Assembly: GCF_012726195.1 (NCBI RefSeq)
Contig: NZ_JAASAF010000005.1
Span: forward strand, 395,256 to 459,255
DNA length: 64,000 nucleotides
From: Rhodococcus sp. HNM0563
GTDB lineage: Bacteria > Actinomycetota > Actinomycetes > Mycobacteriales > Mycobacteriaceae
Direction of reading: 5' to 3'
The notes beneath the pieces are model-generated. The model was not told the origin of the DNA. It was given only the letters and a program-made list of their open reading frames with translations, and made no database searches. Positions 1-8,859 of this stretch are shown here, piece after piece. A program made the translations under genes and the position numbers. How positions within the stretch are numbered: the first letter of the stretch is position 1; the number at the start of each line of letters is the position of its first letter.

Positions 1-134
1 TCCACATCGTGCTGGTACGTAGGGCCATGCAGCGACCCTAGCGGTGAACTGCTCCTCGGGCTCCGGCTGTGCGCGGTCCATGGCACGCTTTCCCCATGCA
101 ACACGGAGACTTCTCCAGGCAACCCGGAGACGCC

Positions 135-818
135 ATGCAACCCGGTCCCGGACCATCGCGCATCACCTTGGACGAGGCGGTGGATCTCACACGCACGGGG
201 GACATCTGGGTGTTCCGGGGTACCAGTGGGGCGGACAGGGCAATCCGAACCCTCACCAATGCCCCTGTCAACCACGTCGGCATGACGGTGGCATTCGCGG
301 ATCTGCCGCCGCTGATGTGGCATGCAGAATTGGGACGGAGCCTGCCGGACATGTGGACCGGCCGGCATCAACGCGGCGTCCAACTTCACGATCTGCGCAG
401 CGCGGTGCAGGTGTGGGGAGTGCGCTATGGACAGCGCGGTTGGCTTCGTCAACTCTCCGACCCGGTCACCGCCGAGCAAGAGGATCAGTTGCTGCGTACC
501 ATCGCTCGCCTCGACGGAACTCCGTTCCCCTCGACAGCGAAGCTCGCCGGACGATGGTTCGCGGGACGCGTGCCGCGCCTGAAGCGACGCGAGTCCGGGC
601 TCGAGAGTGCGTACTGCGCCGAGGTGGTTGCAGTGACGATGGAGGCAATGGGGCTGCTCGAACAGCGACGTCGCGGGAGCAGCTGGTACGACCCGGGGAG
701 GTTCTGGAGCGGCGACAGGTTGCCGCTGGCCCCCGGTGTCGAGTTCGGAGGGGAGATCGAAGTAGCGCTCGAGGTCGCCGATGTCGCCGCGGGCGAGGCC
801 CTCGGCGGAGATCAGTAG
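135..818 (+). CDS. Permuted papain-like (NlpC/P60-type) amidase family protein
   Basis: 227 aa. The sequence shows an early VNHVGM block (candidate catalytic His) and a later AYCAEVV block (candidate catalytic Cys). That His-before-Cys order is typical of circularly permuted NlpC/P60 (YiiX/YaeF-like) hydrolases, which act on amide bonds in peptidoglycan or lipids. No signal peptide is visible, so an intracellular role is possible. ATG 135 was chosen over upstream ATGs at 69 and 96 because GGAGA lies at 126-130, five bases before it, and the extra N-terminus looks like low-information sequence. It converges on ahpD, separated by a strong hairpin. The substrate is unknown; the family call is an inference from two motifs. 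Confidence 0.7.
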   Translation: MQPGPGPSRITLDEAVDLTRTGDIWVFRGTSGADRAIRTLTNAPVNHVGMTVAFADLPPLMWHAELGRSLPDMWTGRHQRGVQLHDLRSAVQVWGVRYGQRGWLRQLSDPVTAEQEDQLLRTIARLDGTPFPSTAKLAGRWFAGRVPRLKRRESGLESAYCAEVVAVTMEAMGLLEQRRRGSSWYDPGRFWSGDRLPLAPGVEFGGEIEVALEVADVAAGEALGGDQ

Positions 819-855
819 TCCGCGATCACATAAGTTCGCACGACGGGAGCACGCG

Positions 856-887
856 CAACGGGGCCCCTCCGAAGAGGGGCCCCGTTG
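856..887. terminator. Bidirectional hairpin terminator
   Basis: A perfect 14-bp stem (856-869 with 874-887) closes on a CGAA tetraloop. It lies between the convergent amidase gene and ahpD. There is no clear T-run, which is common for actinobacterial terminators. Confidence 0.8.
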
Positions 888-902
888 TGATGGTTCGAGA
901 AA

Positions 903-1442
903 TCAGGCGTTTGCGCCGGCGAGGATCTCGCTGGCCGTGATTGCCTGGGCAACGCCCTGGACGGTGGCGGCGACCTTGACGGCCTCCCAGACCTGCTCCT
1001 TGGTGAGGCCCTCCTTGCGCACAACGTTGTCGTGCGCTGCGGTGCAGTCGTGGCATCCGTTGATCGTCGACACTGCCAGCGACCACAGCTCGAAGTCGGA
1101 CTTCTCCACTCCGGGGCTGCCGATGATGTTCATCCGAAGGCCCATGCGTACCTGGGCGTAATCGTCACCGAGGAAGCTCTTGGCCCGGTAGGCAACGTTG
1201 TTCATGCCCATGATCGAGGCTGCGCCGAGCGCGGCGTTGTACGCCTCCGCAGACAGGACGTCGGCGGCTTCCTCCGAGATCTCGGCGAGCACGGTCGCGG
1301 ACTTGGTCGCGGCCGCGGCGGCGAGGAACGTGCCCCACAGCTGCTGCTCGTTGAGCTCGGTCGAGCGTGCGAGCGAACTCAGGTTGAGCTTGAGGTCCTT
1401 CGCGTACTCGGGGAGAGCGTTCTTCAGGTTGTCGACACTCAC
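903..1442 (-). CDS. ahpD: Alkyl hydroperoxide reductase AhpD
   Basis: 179 aa, close to the mycobacterial length of 177. It belongs to the carboxymuconolactone decarboxylase-like AhpD family. The redox motif is GCHDC with Cys130 and Cys133, followed by a conserved AAH; these are the same positions as in M. tuberculosis AhpD. In mycobacteria AhpD passes electrons to AhpC from the lipoamide (SucB/Lpd) system. It starts with GTG at 1440-1442 and overlaps the ahpC stop by four bases, so translation is probably coupled. It is cytoplasmic and co-transcribed with ahpC. Confidence 0.95.
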   Translation of the reverse strand: MSVDNLKNALPEYAKDLKLNLSSLARSTELNEQQLWGTFLAAAAATKSATVLAEISEEAADVLSAEAYNAALGAASIMGMNNVAYRAKSFLGDDYAQVRMGLRMNIIGSPGVEKSDFELWSLAVSTINGCHDCTAAHDNVVRKEGLTKEQVWEAVKVAATVQGVAQAITASEILAGANA

Positions 1443-2029
1443 TGCAGCGCCGCCTTGACGAGCTCACCCGCATTGAGGGTCGGGTCGTTCTTCTTCCAGT
1501 TGCACGCGCACAGTTCGTCGGACTGCAGAGCGTCGAGGACTCGGAGGACCTCGTCGACGTTGCGGCCGACGGAACCGGCGGTGACGGACACGAACTGGAT
1601 CTCGTTGTTCGGGTCGATGATGAAGGTGGCGCGATCGGCAACGCCGTCCGAGTTCAGGACGCCGGTGGCCGAGACGAGCTCACGGTTGAGGTCCGAGAGC
1701 ATCGGGAAGGGGAGGGTCTTGAGATCCTCGTGCTGTGCACGCCACTGGAAGTGCACGAATTCATTGTCGACGGAGGCGCCGAGGACCTGCGTGTCGCGGT
1801 CCGCGAACTCCTCGTTCAGCTTGCCGAACGCGGCGATCTCGGTGGGGCAGATGAAGGTGAAGTCCTTCGGCCAGAAGAAGACGACCTTCCACTTGCCGGC
1901 GTAGTCATCGCTGGTGATGGTGGTGAAGTAGTCGTCGGGCTGTGCAGCGTCGACCTGCGACAGGTCGCCGCCGATGAGGGCCTTCAGGTTGAAAGCGGGG
2001 AACTGATCGCCGATGGTCAGCAATGCCAT
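1439..2029 (-). CDS. ahpC: Alkyl hydroperoxide reductase AhpC (peroxiredoxin)
   Basis: 196 aa 2-Cys peroxiredoxin that reduces hydrogen peroxide, organic hydroperoxides and peroxynitrite. The peroxidatic Cys61 lies in TFICPTE, and Cys174/Cys176 lie in the C-terminal CACNW motif. This three-cysteine arrangement matches mycobacterial AhpC. ATG 2029 was chosen because GAGAGGA precedes it and the protein then begins [10 protein letters not shown] like its relatives; the 18-residue upstream extension is rejected. It is first in an ahpC-ahpD operon and divergent from oxyR, which is expected to activate it under peroxide stress. Confidence 0.97.
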   Translation of the reverse strand: MALLTIGDQFPAFNLKALIGGDLSQVDAAQPDDYFTTITSDDYAGKWKVVFFWPKDFTFICPTEIAAFGKLNEEFADRDTQVLGASVDNEFVHFQWRAQHEDLKTLPFPMLSDLNRELVSATGVLNSDGVADRATFIIDPNNEIQFVSVTAGSVGRNVDEVLRVLDALQSDELCACNWKKNDPTLNAGELVKAALQ

Positions 2030-2192
2030 TTTCGGTCCTCTCGTTGGTGTCTCGTGAACAAGCGAGTCGATCACGCACACCACGCCCGATGACGTGGGTC
2101 TGTGCGTTACCGGAGGTTCCCGAGGGATCGTTCTCCGGTACGAGATTCATCCTGCCGGAAAATTTTCAAAAGGTAAAGGTGATGGCTCGCAC

Positions 2193-2217
2193 TATACTGA
2201 TAGGCGTGCCCGATCAG
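2193..2217 (+). promoter_or_regulatory. oxyR promoter -10 and OxyR-type T-N11-A box
   Basis: TATACT (2193-2198) lies seven bases before GTG 2206, as expected for a leaderless start. Overlapping it, CTGAT (2197-2201) and ATCAG (2213-2217) form an inverted repeat spaced by 11 bases, the LysR-family T-N11-A pattern. A dimer bound here would cover the oxyR start, which suggests autorepression; it could also face the divergent ahpC promoter. Confidence 0.55.
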
Positions 2218-3135
2218 ACTTATCATCCGACCCTGTCACAGCTGCGTGCGTTCGTGGCCGTCGCCACCTATAAGCACTTCGGCACGGCCGCAGCGCGTTT
2301 GAATGTGAGCCAACCCACACTGTCGCAGGGTCTCGCCTCGCTCGAGAACGGACTCGGGGTGCAATTGATCGAGCGGAGCACGCGTCGTGTGCTTGTGACC
2401 CCCGCAGGCGCGAGACTGCTCGCCCAGGCCAAAGCCATTCTCGACGCCGCAGACGGATTCGTCGCCGCGGCTGCGGGTGTCTCCGATGGGTTCTCGGGCC
2501 CGCTGAGGATCGGGCTGATTCCCACGGTTGCGCCCTACTTTCTCCCCGGCCTGTTGCCCGAACTCCGCATGCGCATGCCCAATCTCGCAGTGCACGTGAT
2601 CGAGGATCAGACGGCCCGGCTCCTCGGTTCGCTCCGTTCGGGCACGCTTGATGTCGCAGTGCTCGCTCTGCCGTCCGAAGTGGCGGGAGTCGTGGAGATC
2701 CCTTTGTATGTCGAGGATTTCATCCTCGTTGTTCCCGCTGATCATCGCCTCGCAGGCAGAACCGATCTGCCACTGTCGATCCTCGACGAGCTTCCACTCC
2801 TGCTTCTCGACGAAGGCCACTGCCTCCGGGACCAGACCCTGGATCTGTGCCGATCCGTCGATGCCCGGCCCGATGCCGGAGACACACGGGCGACGTCGCT
2901 TGCCACTGTCGTGCGGTGTGTCGCAGGTGGCCTCGGCGTCACGCTCGTGCCCGCGTCGGCGGTGCCGGTGGAAACGGCAGGCGGGGACCTGGCCGTGGCG
3001 CACTTCGCCGCCCCCGAACCGGGACGCACCATCGGACTGGTCTTCCGGGCGTCGAGCGCGCGCGCAGACGACTACCGGGCATTGGCAGATGTGTTGCGGT
3101 CGCAAGCCCCGCCGCAGTCCCGGGTCACCGGCTGA
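2206..3135 (+). CDS. oxyR: Hydrogen peroxide-responsive regulator OxyR (LysR family)
   Basis: 309 aa from GTG 2206. An N-terminal winged helix-turn-helix (TLSQLRAFVAVA, then NVSQPTLSQGLASLE) is followed by a LysR substrate domain. The redox pair is intact: Cys206 and Cys215 in a GHCLRDQ...LC block, equivalent to Cys199/Cys208 of E. coli OxyR, so it should sense peroxide by disulfide formation. ATG 2182 is an in-frame alternative that adds eight residues. GTG was preferred because TATACT sits seven bases upstream and because related actinobacterial OxyR proteins begin at this point. It is divergent from ahpC-ahpD, its likely target. Confidence 0.95.
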   Translation: MPDQTYHPTLSQLRAFVAVATYKHFGTAAARLNVSQPTLSQGLASLENGLGVQLIERSTRRVLVTPAGARLLAQAKAILDAADGFVAAAAGVSDGFSGPLRIGLIPTVAPYFLPGLLPELRMRMPNLAVHVIEDQTARLLGSLRSGTLDVAVLALPSEVAGVVEIPLYVEDFILVVPADHRLAGRTDLPLSILDELPLLLLDEGHCLRDQTLDLCRSVDARPDAGDTRATSLATVVRCVAGGLGVTLVPASAVPVETAGGDLAVAHFAAPEPGRTIGLVFRASSARADDYRALADVLRSQAPPQSRVTG

Positions 3136-3160
3136 TCAGCTGCGCTGCGGAGAAATCCGA

Positions 3161-3934
3161 TCAGCCACGTCGGCGGTTGGGACGGCCGGTGTTCTTGCCG
3201 CGTCCGGTGGCGCCCCGCCGCGATCGGGGTTTCTTGTCGCCGACCACCTTCCTCGGTTGTGAACCCTGACGCTCGCCGCGACGCTTACCCGAAGCTGCGG
3301 GTGCAGTGTCGGTTCCGGAAGGATCCTGCCTTCCACGGGAACTGTTCGCGGTGCGGCCCCGGACGATACCGACGAACTCGTCCACCTGATCGGTAGTGCG
3401 GTCGGTGAGCCATACGAGACCCACCTGCGACTGAGGGGCATCGGCGACCGGGCGATACGTCAGGTCCTTACGATGATGCAGACGAGCGAGCGACTGCGGT
3501 GTCACGAGTACCCCCACCTCCGACGCGACATGCGATATCGCGTCCTCGGTGGTTGCGGGGCGCTCGAACGCTTCCTCCCCGGGCAGGCTCACCCAATCGA
3601 GCACGTCGTCGAGGGGATGCAAGACGGTCTCGTCTGCAAGGTCGGCTACCGACACCTCGTCGACGACGGCTATCGCGTGCTCTTTCGGTACGACCACCAC
3701 GGAGGTTTCCGTGTAGAGGGGGATCACCGACAGGCCGTCACGTTCGAGCGGCAACCGCAGGAGTGCGATGTCCGCCGTCCCGGCCCGCACGCACTCCGCC
3801 CCCGAGGTCGAATCGACGGGAACCAGCTCGATCGGTATCTCCGGAATCCGTTCCTTCCACACCCGAACCCATTTGGCCGGGGTCACGCCGGGGACGTAGG
3901 ACAGGCGAAACGCCGCAGCGGGCTCATCGTTCAC
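3161..3934 (-). CDS. LysR-type substrate-binding domain protein without a DNA-binding head
   Basis: 257 aa. Residues about 5-190 resemble a LysR periplasmic-binding-like effector domain (FRLSYVPGVTP, then ADIALLRLPLE, then an SVIPLYTETSVVVVPKEH stretch). No helix-turn-helix precedes it: the reading frame runs back into the helicase stop region with unrelated Ser/Arg-rich sequence. The last 65 or so residues are strongly basic (Arg/Lys/Gly rich, ending PNRRRG), like a nucleic-acid-binding tail. GTG 3934 is the chosen start. It converges on oxyR with a 25-base gap and lies 31 bases behind the helicase on the same strand, so it may be co-transcribed with it. The effector and target are unknown. 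Confidence 0.75.
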   Translation of the reverse strand: MNDEPAAAFRLSYVPGVTPAKWVRVWKERIPEIPIELVPVDSTSGAECVRAGTADIALLRLPLERDGLSVIPLYTETSVVVVPKEHAIAVVDEVSVADLADETVLHPLDDVLDWVSLPGEEAFERPATTEDAISHVASEVGVLVTPQSLARLHHRKDLTYRPVADAPQSQVGLVWLTDRTTDQVDEFVGIVRGRTANSSRGRQDPSGTDTAPAASGKRRGERQGSQPRKVVGDKKPRSRRGATGRGKNTGRPNRRRG

Positions 3935-3965
3935 CGGAACCAGGGTACCGGTCTCGTCTCCGCTC

Positions 3966-6470
3966 TCAGCCTTCGACGATCTCGAACTCGTCGAAGACGA
4001 CCTCGCCCGCGGCATCCGACTCGGCGAGGTTGACCTCACCGATCAGCGCCCAACCGTGATCACCCTGCGGATCCGCCAGCGTCTGGCGCACGCGCCACAC
4101 TTCGGAGCCCATCTCGGCCGAGAACAACAGCGGTCCGCGCGCGTCGGGGCCGGTGCCGATCTCGTCGTACTCGTCGAAGTAGAGCTCGAGCAGATCCGAC
4201 CAGTCTTCCGCGTCGAGGCCGTCACCGAGGTCGGCGAGATCGTTCCAGCGACGTCGTGATGCGAGTTCGACGCGCTTGAACATCGCGTTGCGCACCATCA
4301 CCCGGAACGCGCGAGTGTTCGCCGAGAGCGGTCGCGGTGTATCGGCACCGAATGCGATCTGCTGATCGTCGGATTCTGCGCCGGGGTTGGTGAGCGACTC
4401 CCATTCGTCGAGCAGAGATGAATCGACCTGCCGGATCAGCTCGCCGAGCCACTCCGTGATGTCCTCGAGTTCCTCGGTGCGCGCGGAATCGGGAACTGTC
4501 TGCCGCAGTGCCCGGTACGCGTCGGCGAGATACCGGAGTACCAGGCCTTCGGACCGCGCCAGTCCGTAGTGGCTGACCAGCTCCGCGAATGTCATCGCGC
4601 GCTCGATCATGTCGCGCACGACGGACTTCGGTGACAAGGGGAACTCGGAGACCCATGGGTGTCCGCCACGGTAGGTCTCGAATGCGGGCTCGAGGAGCTC
4701 CACGAGCGGCTTGGGCCAGGTGACCTCCTCGAGCAGTTCCATCCGCTCGTCGTACTCGATGCCGTCGGCCTTCATCTCGGCGACCGCTTCGCCACGTGCT
4801 GCATGCTGTTGAGCCATCAGGATCTGGCGGGGGTTGTCGAGGGTGGATTCGATCACCGACACCACGTCGAGGGCGTACGTGGTCGATTCCATGTCGAGCA
4901 GCTCGATCGCGGCCAGCGCAAACGGTGACAGCGGCTGATTCAGTGCGAAGTCCCGTTGCAGATCGACGGTCAGGCGCGCCATGCGTCCGTCTTGATCGGG
5001 CTCGTCGAGCTGCTGCACGACCCCTGCCTGCAACAGACCGCGGTACAGCGAAATCGCCTTGAGAATGTGTTTTCGTTGCGCAGGCCGCGGTTCGTGGTTG
5101 TCTTCGAGGAGGTGACGCATCGCGTCGAAGCAGTTGCCGGGTCGCGCAATGACGTTGAGAAGCATCGAGTTGCTCACCGCGAACCGGGACTGCAGGGGCT
5201 CCGGCGACGCGGCGATGAGTTTGTCGAAGGTGCCCTGTCCCCAGGAAACGAATCCTTCGGGTGCTTTCTTGCGCTGCACCTTGCGTCGTTTCTTGGGATC
5301 CTCGCCGGCTTTGGCGAGTGCGCGGATGTTGTCGATCTCGTGCTCGGGTGCCTGGACCACGACGCTTCCCATCGTGTCGTAGCCTGCCCGTCCGGCACGC
5401 CCCGCGATCTGGTGGAACTCCCGCGCCTTGAGCTGCCGCGTGCGGGTGCCGTCGTACTTGGTCAGCCCTGTCAGCAGAACCGTGCGGATCGGCACGTTGA
5501 TACCGACGCCCAGAGTGTCGGTACCGCAGATCACCTTGAGGAGGCCGTCCTGCGCGAGCTTCTCGATCAATCGTCGGTATTTGGGCAGCATGCCCGCGTG
5601 GTGAACGCCGATTCCGTGCCGGACCAGCCGTGAGAGTGTCTTGCCGAATCCGGTGGTGAACCGGAATCCGCCCAGGGCGTCGGCGATGGCTGATTTCTCG
5701 TCCTTGGAACACATGTTGACGCTGGTGAGGGCCTGTGCCCGCTCGAGCGCGGCAGCCTGTGTGAAGTGCACCACGTAGACCGGGGCCTGATGGGTGGTGA
5801 CGAGTTCTTCGATGGCCTCGCCGATCGGCACCTGAGAGTACGAGAAGGTCAGGGGAACGGGGCGTTCCGAACCCGAGACTTCAACGGTGGGCCGCCCGGT
5901 TCGCCGCGTGAGATCGTTCTTCAGGAACGTGACGTCGCCGAGTGTCGCCGACATCAGCAGGAACTGCGCATTCGGAAGTTCGACGAGCGGTACCTGCCAT
6001 GCCCAGCCGCGTTCGGGTTCCGAATAGAAATGGAACTCGTCCATGACGACCTGGCCGATGTCGGAGTTCGCTCCCTCGCGCAACGCGAGATTGGCGACGA
6101 TCTCGGCGGTCGCGCAGATGATCGGAGCCCCAGAGTTGACGGACGCGTCGCCGGTCATCATCCCGACGAGGTCGGCACCGAACACATCGCACAATGCGAA
6201 GAACTTCTCACTCACGAGCGCCTTGATCGGTGCCGTGTAGAAGGTCCGTTTTCCGGTGGCCAATGCGTGGAAGTGAGCGCCGAGCGCGACCATCGACTTC
6301 CCCGAGCCGGTGGGGGTCGCGAGGATCACGTTGGCGCCGGAGACGAGCTCCATCAACGCCTCTTCCTGCGCCGGATAGAGCGTGATACCCCGGTCCGTCG
6401 TCCAGGAGGTGAACGCGTCGAAAAGAGAGTCGTCGTCGACAGGGTCGGGTATCAGATCCGGAAGCAGCAC
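3966..6470 (-). CDS. DEAD/DEAH-box RNA helicase with DUF3516 C-terminus
   Basis: 834 aa superfamily 2 helicase, Ski2/HelY-like. Walker A is ATPTGSGKS (51-59), motif II is DEFH (144-147), motif III is MSAT, a HHAGMLPKYRR block follows, and motif VI is QIAGRAGRAG. After the two RecA folds comes a basic KKRRKVQRKKAPEG linker and a long helical region typical of actinobacterial DUF3516 helicases. These are thought to act on structured RNA, but the substrate here is not established. ATG 6470 begins MLLPDLIPDP. Downstream on the same strand is the LysR-like effector gene. Confidence 0.9.
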   Translation of the reverse strand: MLLPDLIPDPVDDDSLFDAFTSWTTDRGITLYPAQEEALMELVSGANVILATPTGSGKSMVALGAHFHALATGKRTFYTAPIKALVSEKFFALCDVFGADLVGMMTGDASVNSGAPIICATAEIVANLALREGANSDIGQVVMDEFHFYSEPERGWAWQVPLVELPNAQFLLMSATLGDVTFLKNDLTRRTGRPTVEVSGSERPVPLTFSYSQVPIGEAIEELVTTHQAPVYVVHFTQAAALERAQALTSVNMCSKDEKSAIADALGGFRFTTGFGKTLSRLVRHGIGVHHAGMLPKYRRLIEKLAQDGLLKVICGTDTLGVGINVPIRTVLLTGLTKYDGTRTRQLKAREFHQIAGRAGRAGYDTMGSVVVQAPEHEIDNIRALAKAGEDPKKRRKVQRKKAPEGFVSWGQGTFDKLIAASPEPLQSRFAVSNSMLLNVIARPGNCFDAMRHLLEDNHEPRPAQRKHILKAISLYRGLLQAGVVQQLDEPDQDGRMARLTVDLQRDFALNQPLSPFALAAIELLDMESTTYALDVVSVIESTLDNPRQILMAQQHAARGEAVAEMKADGIEYDERMELLEEVTWPKPLVELLEPAFETYRGGHPWVSEFPLSPKSVVRDMIERAMTFAELVSHYGLARSEGLVLRYLADAYRALRQTVPDSARTEELEDITEWLGELIRQVDSSLLDEWESLTNPGAESDDQQIAFGADTPRPLSANTRAFRVMVRNAMFKRVELASRRRWNDLADLGDGLDAEDWSDLLELYFDEYDEIGTGPDARGPLLFSAEMGSEVWRVRQTLADPQGDHGWALIGEVNLAESDAAGEVVFDEFEIVEG

Positions 6471-6501
6471 CGCTCCAGGCTAGTCGGAACGCCGGCCGGC
6501 T

Positions 6502-7539
6502 CTACGTCGCGCTGCGTTCGTCCGATCCCATTGCGCCGAGGACGGCTGTGCGTGTCGCCGGACCACCGGTGATGCGGGATTCGCGCAGTCCCGTGAGCAG
6601 CAGCTGCCGCCACTGCTCTTCGTCGAACTTGAGCGGTGTTGTGGAATCGAGGAAGTCCTCGATCACCCGCAGGAACCGGATCGGGTCGTCCCGGAACGGA
6701 AAATGCCCCGAACCGTGGAATATCTCGAGTCGCGACCCGGGCATGGCCGAGTGCGCGAGGTGTGCGTGTCCGACGGGGATCACACCATCTTGATCACCCC
6801 AGATCAGCTGCACCGGGACATCCTCGGTGAGATAGCAACGATCGAGCATCGTCACCACCTGACCACGCCAGTCGACCACCGCACGCAAGGTGCGCAGATA
6901 TGCCTCGTATGCGGTCGGATCCGGCAGACCGGAGAGGATCCGCACGAGATCGCTCGTGTCGTGGAGTAGGGCTCCGGGCCGTAGCGGCGAGCCGTGGATT
7001 TGACCGAGGATGGTGCCCACGACCCTGACCGCGGGCACTGCTCCGGGAATTCTGAGCAGTCTGAGTAATTCACTCACCCCGGGCAGGGATGCGAGCCGCA
7101 GTGCCGGATGGACGTCCTTGGTGACGCCACCGGACGACACGAGCACGAGCCGTTCCACCATCTCGGGAAACTGGTAGCCGAACTGCATTGCAACCCCGCC
7201 GCCGAGGGAGTGGCCGATGATCGTGGCCCGTTCGACACCGAGCACCGCGAGGAGGTCGCGAATGCCGTTGGCATATGCGGCGACGGAATAGTCGGCGCGA
7301 GGCTTGTCGGAACGGCCGTGGCCGAGCAGGTCGGGGGCAATGACCGTGTACTTCTTCGCAAGGTGGGGAATGACGTCGAGCCAAGTGGACGAATTGTCGC
7401 CGATGCCGTGGATCAACACCAGGGCCGGACCGTTGCCCGCGAGGCGGAAGGCACGCCGGTACCCGTGAACGGTCCGGAAGACCATCCGAGGTTCCGAATC
7501 GGGAACCGGGCGCAATGTGCGCGGTCGCGATGTAGCCAT
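6502..7539 (-). CDS. Alpha/beta hydrolase (Rv2715-like)
   Basis: 345 aa. The fold is recognisable from HGIGDNSSTW (oxyanion region), the nucleophile elbow GHSLGGG, an acidic residue in WGDQDGVIP and the C-terminal His in GSGHFPF, giving a complete Ser-Asp-His triad. The likely M. tuberculosis relative is Rv2715 (from memory, 341 aa). The substrate is unknown. ATG 7539 has GGAGAGG just upstream; an in-frame extension to 7662 is rejected because it crosses the promoter. It lies downstream of the PAC2 gene, the same neighbour as in mycobacteria, but has its own promoter. Confidence 0.88.
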   Translation of the reverse strand: MATSRPRTLRPVPDSEPRMVFRTVHGYRRAFRLAGNGPALVLIHGIGDNSSTWLDVIPHLAKKYTVIAPDLLGHGRSDKPRADYSVAAYANGIRDLLAVLGVERATIIGHSLGGGVAMQFGYQFPEMVERLVLVSSGGVTKDVHPALRLASLPGVSELLRLLRIPGAVPAVRVVGTILGQIHGSPLRPGALLHDTSDLVRILSGLPDPTAYEAYLRTLRAVVDWRGQVVTMLDRCYLTEDVPVQLIWGDQDGVIPVGHAHLAHSAMPGSRLEIFHGSGHFPFRDDPIRFLRVIEDFLDSTTPLKFDEEQWRQLLLTGLRESRITGGPATRTAVLGAMGSDERSAT

Positions 7540-7633
7540 CAGCCTCTCCTGCCGTATCCACGGGTTGCAGCCGGCCGGTCTCCTGTCTGGCTCGGGAGCT
7601 GATCCTTGCTTGCCTACCCTTGCATGCCGGGCG

Positions 7634-7662
7634 AGCATACTTTCTGTATGTGACGTCGGCAA
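7634..7662 (-). promoter_or_regulatory. Promoter of the Rv2715-like hydrolase
   Basis: On the minus strand TTGCCG (7662-7657) and TATGCT (7639-7634) are 17 bases apart, a good sigma-70 type pair. Transcription would begin near 7627, giving an 88-base untranslated leader. The -10 overlaps a CATAC-N5-GTATG inverted repeat that could be an operator. No gene is seen elsewhere in 7540-7774. Confidence 0.6.
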
Positions 7663-7774
7663 TGAGGATCGTGACCGGTATGTAACGCGGCTGCAGCGCT
7701 ACCGAGCCCTCCCTGGAACCGGCCGCACCGAATTCGTGCCGAGTCGATTCCTGGACAGGCCGGGAGCCGGAGCG

Positions 7775-8716
7775 TCAGGAGTCGGAGTCCGTGTCACCGT
7801 CCTTGCGCTCGTACTCGGCGAGGAATCGTTCGAACTCGGCCCCCAGCTCGTCCCCGCTGGGCAGGCTTTCGTCGGTCGGCAGCGGAGTGGACTGCTGCTC
7901 CTGCGCTGCCACGTAGCTGTCGTACTGGCGTTCGAGCGCGCGCACGACGGACAGCACCTCCTCGTTGCCTTCGATGTGCTCGTCGACCTGCTCGCGAACA
8001 CGCGCGGCAGCCTCCCCCAACGCTCCGAGCGGAAGATCGAGATTTCCGACCTCCGCGACGTTGATCAACAGCGACTCGGCGGCAGCGGGGTAGTCGGTCT
8101 GCGCCAGATAGTGCGGAACATGCACCGAGAATCCGACAGCCTCGTGTCCGTGCTGAGCCATCCGGAACTCGAGCAAGGACGACGCGCCCGCCGGAACCTG
8201 CAGTTGACCGGACCACCGGTGATGATCGGCGATGAGATCCTTGTTCGTCGAATGGGCGGTCACGCCCAGCGGACGGGTGTGGGGGATCGCCATGGGGATC
8301 GAATTTAGGCCGATCGTGCGTCGGACCCCGAATCGCTCCGCCAGAATGCGGAGCGCCGTGATGAAGCGCTCCCATTTCAGATCCGGCTCGGTACCTGCGA
8401 GCAACAGGAACGGAGTGCCCGCGTTGTCGACGAGCGCATACAGGTTGAGTTCGGGCGCCGCGTAGTCGGAGAAGTGATCCGATTCGAACGTCATCATGGG
8501 CCGCCGTGAACGGTAGTCGACAAGTTCATCGATGGCGAAGGAAGCGACGACCTCCGTCTCGAGCTGCTCCCGGAGATGAGTGGTGGCCAGATGCACAGCG
8601 TGTCCGGCATCGGAGAAGCCCTCCAGCCCGTGCACCAACACAGGCCCCTGTCCGTCGGCCGAGGTCAAGCGAGGCGCGGGAAACTCCAGCTCGTACATCC
8701 GGGACTGTTCGTCCAT
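7775..8716 (-). CDS. PAC2 family protein (Rv2714-like)
   Basis: 313 aa with the PAC2 (proteasome assembly chaperone 2) fold signatures: VHGLEGFSDAG near the N-terminus, LLAGTEPDLKWERF and later VPHYLAQTDYP. The M. tuberculosis homologue Rv2714 has this fold and the same neighbour (Rv2715); its biochemical role is unresolved. ATG 8716 has a GGAG nine bases upstream. The C-terminus is acidic (ERKDGDTDSDS). It is divergent from the lipoprotein gene at 8860. Confidence 0.88.
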   Translation of the reverse strand: MDEQSRMYELEFPAPRLTSADGQGPVLVHGLEGFSDAGHAVHLATTHLREQLETEVVASFAIDELVDYRSRRPMMTFESDHFSDYAAPELNLYALVDNAGTPFLLLAGTEPDLKWERFITALRILAERFGVRRTIGLNSIPMAIPHTRPLGVTAHSTNKDLIADHHRWSGQLQVPAGASSLLEFRMAQHGHEAVGFSVHVPHYLAQTDYPAAAESLLINVAEVGNLDLPLGALGEAAARVREQVDEHIEGNEEVLSVVRALERQYDSYVAAQEQQSTPLPTDESLPSGDELGAEFERFLAEYERKDGDTDSDS

Positions 8717-8859
8717 ATCCGAACCACTCCGATCACGTCGTCATAGCCTTCTGCCCGGTGGCGCACCGGCGTGGCATGGTGGTGTTCGAGTCTAATTGAA
8801 CCGAGAACAGCGCTCGACGGGGTGTTCTGCCCCGATGAACGGGAACAGCGGAGGTTCGG

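Noticed and set aside
1..134. Possible gene start or promoter at the window edge
   Set aside because: Several ATGs and a repeated CGGAGAC motif are present, but only ATG 135 has a good ribosome site; the remainder cannot be judged without upstream sequence.
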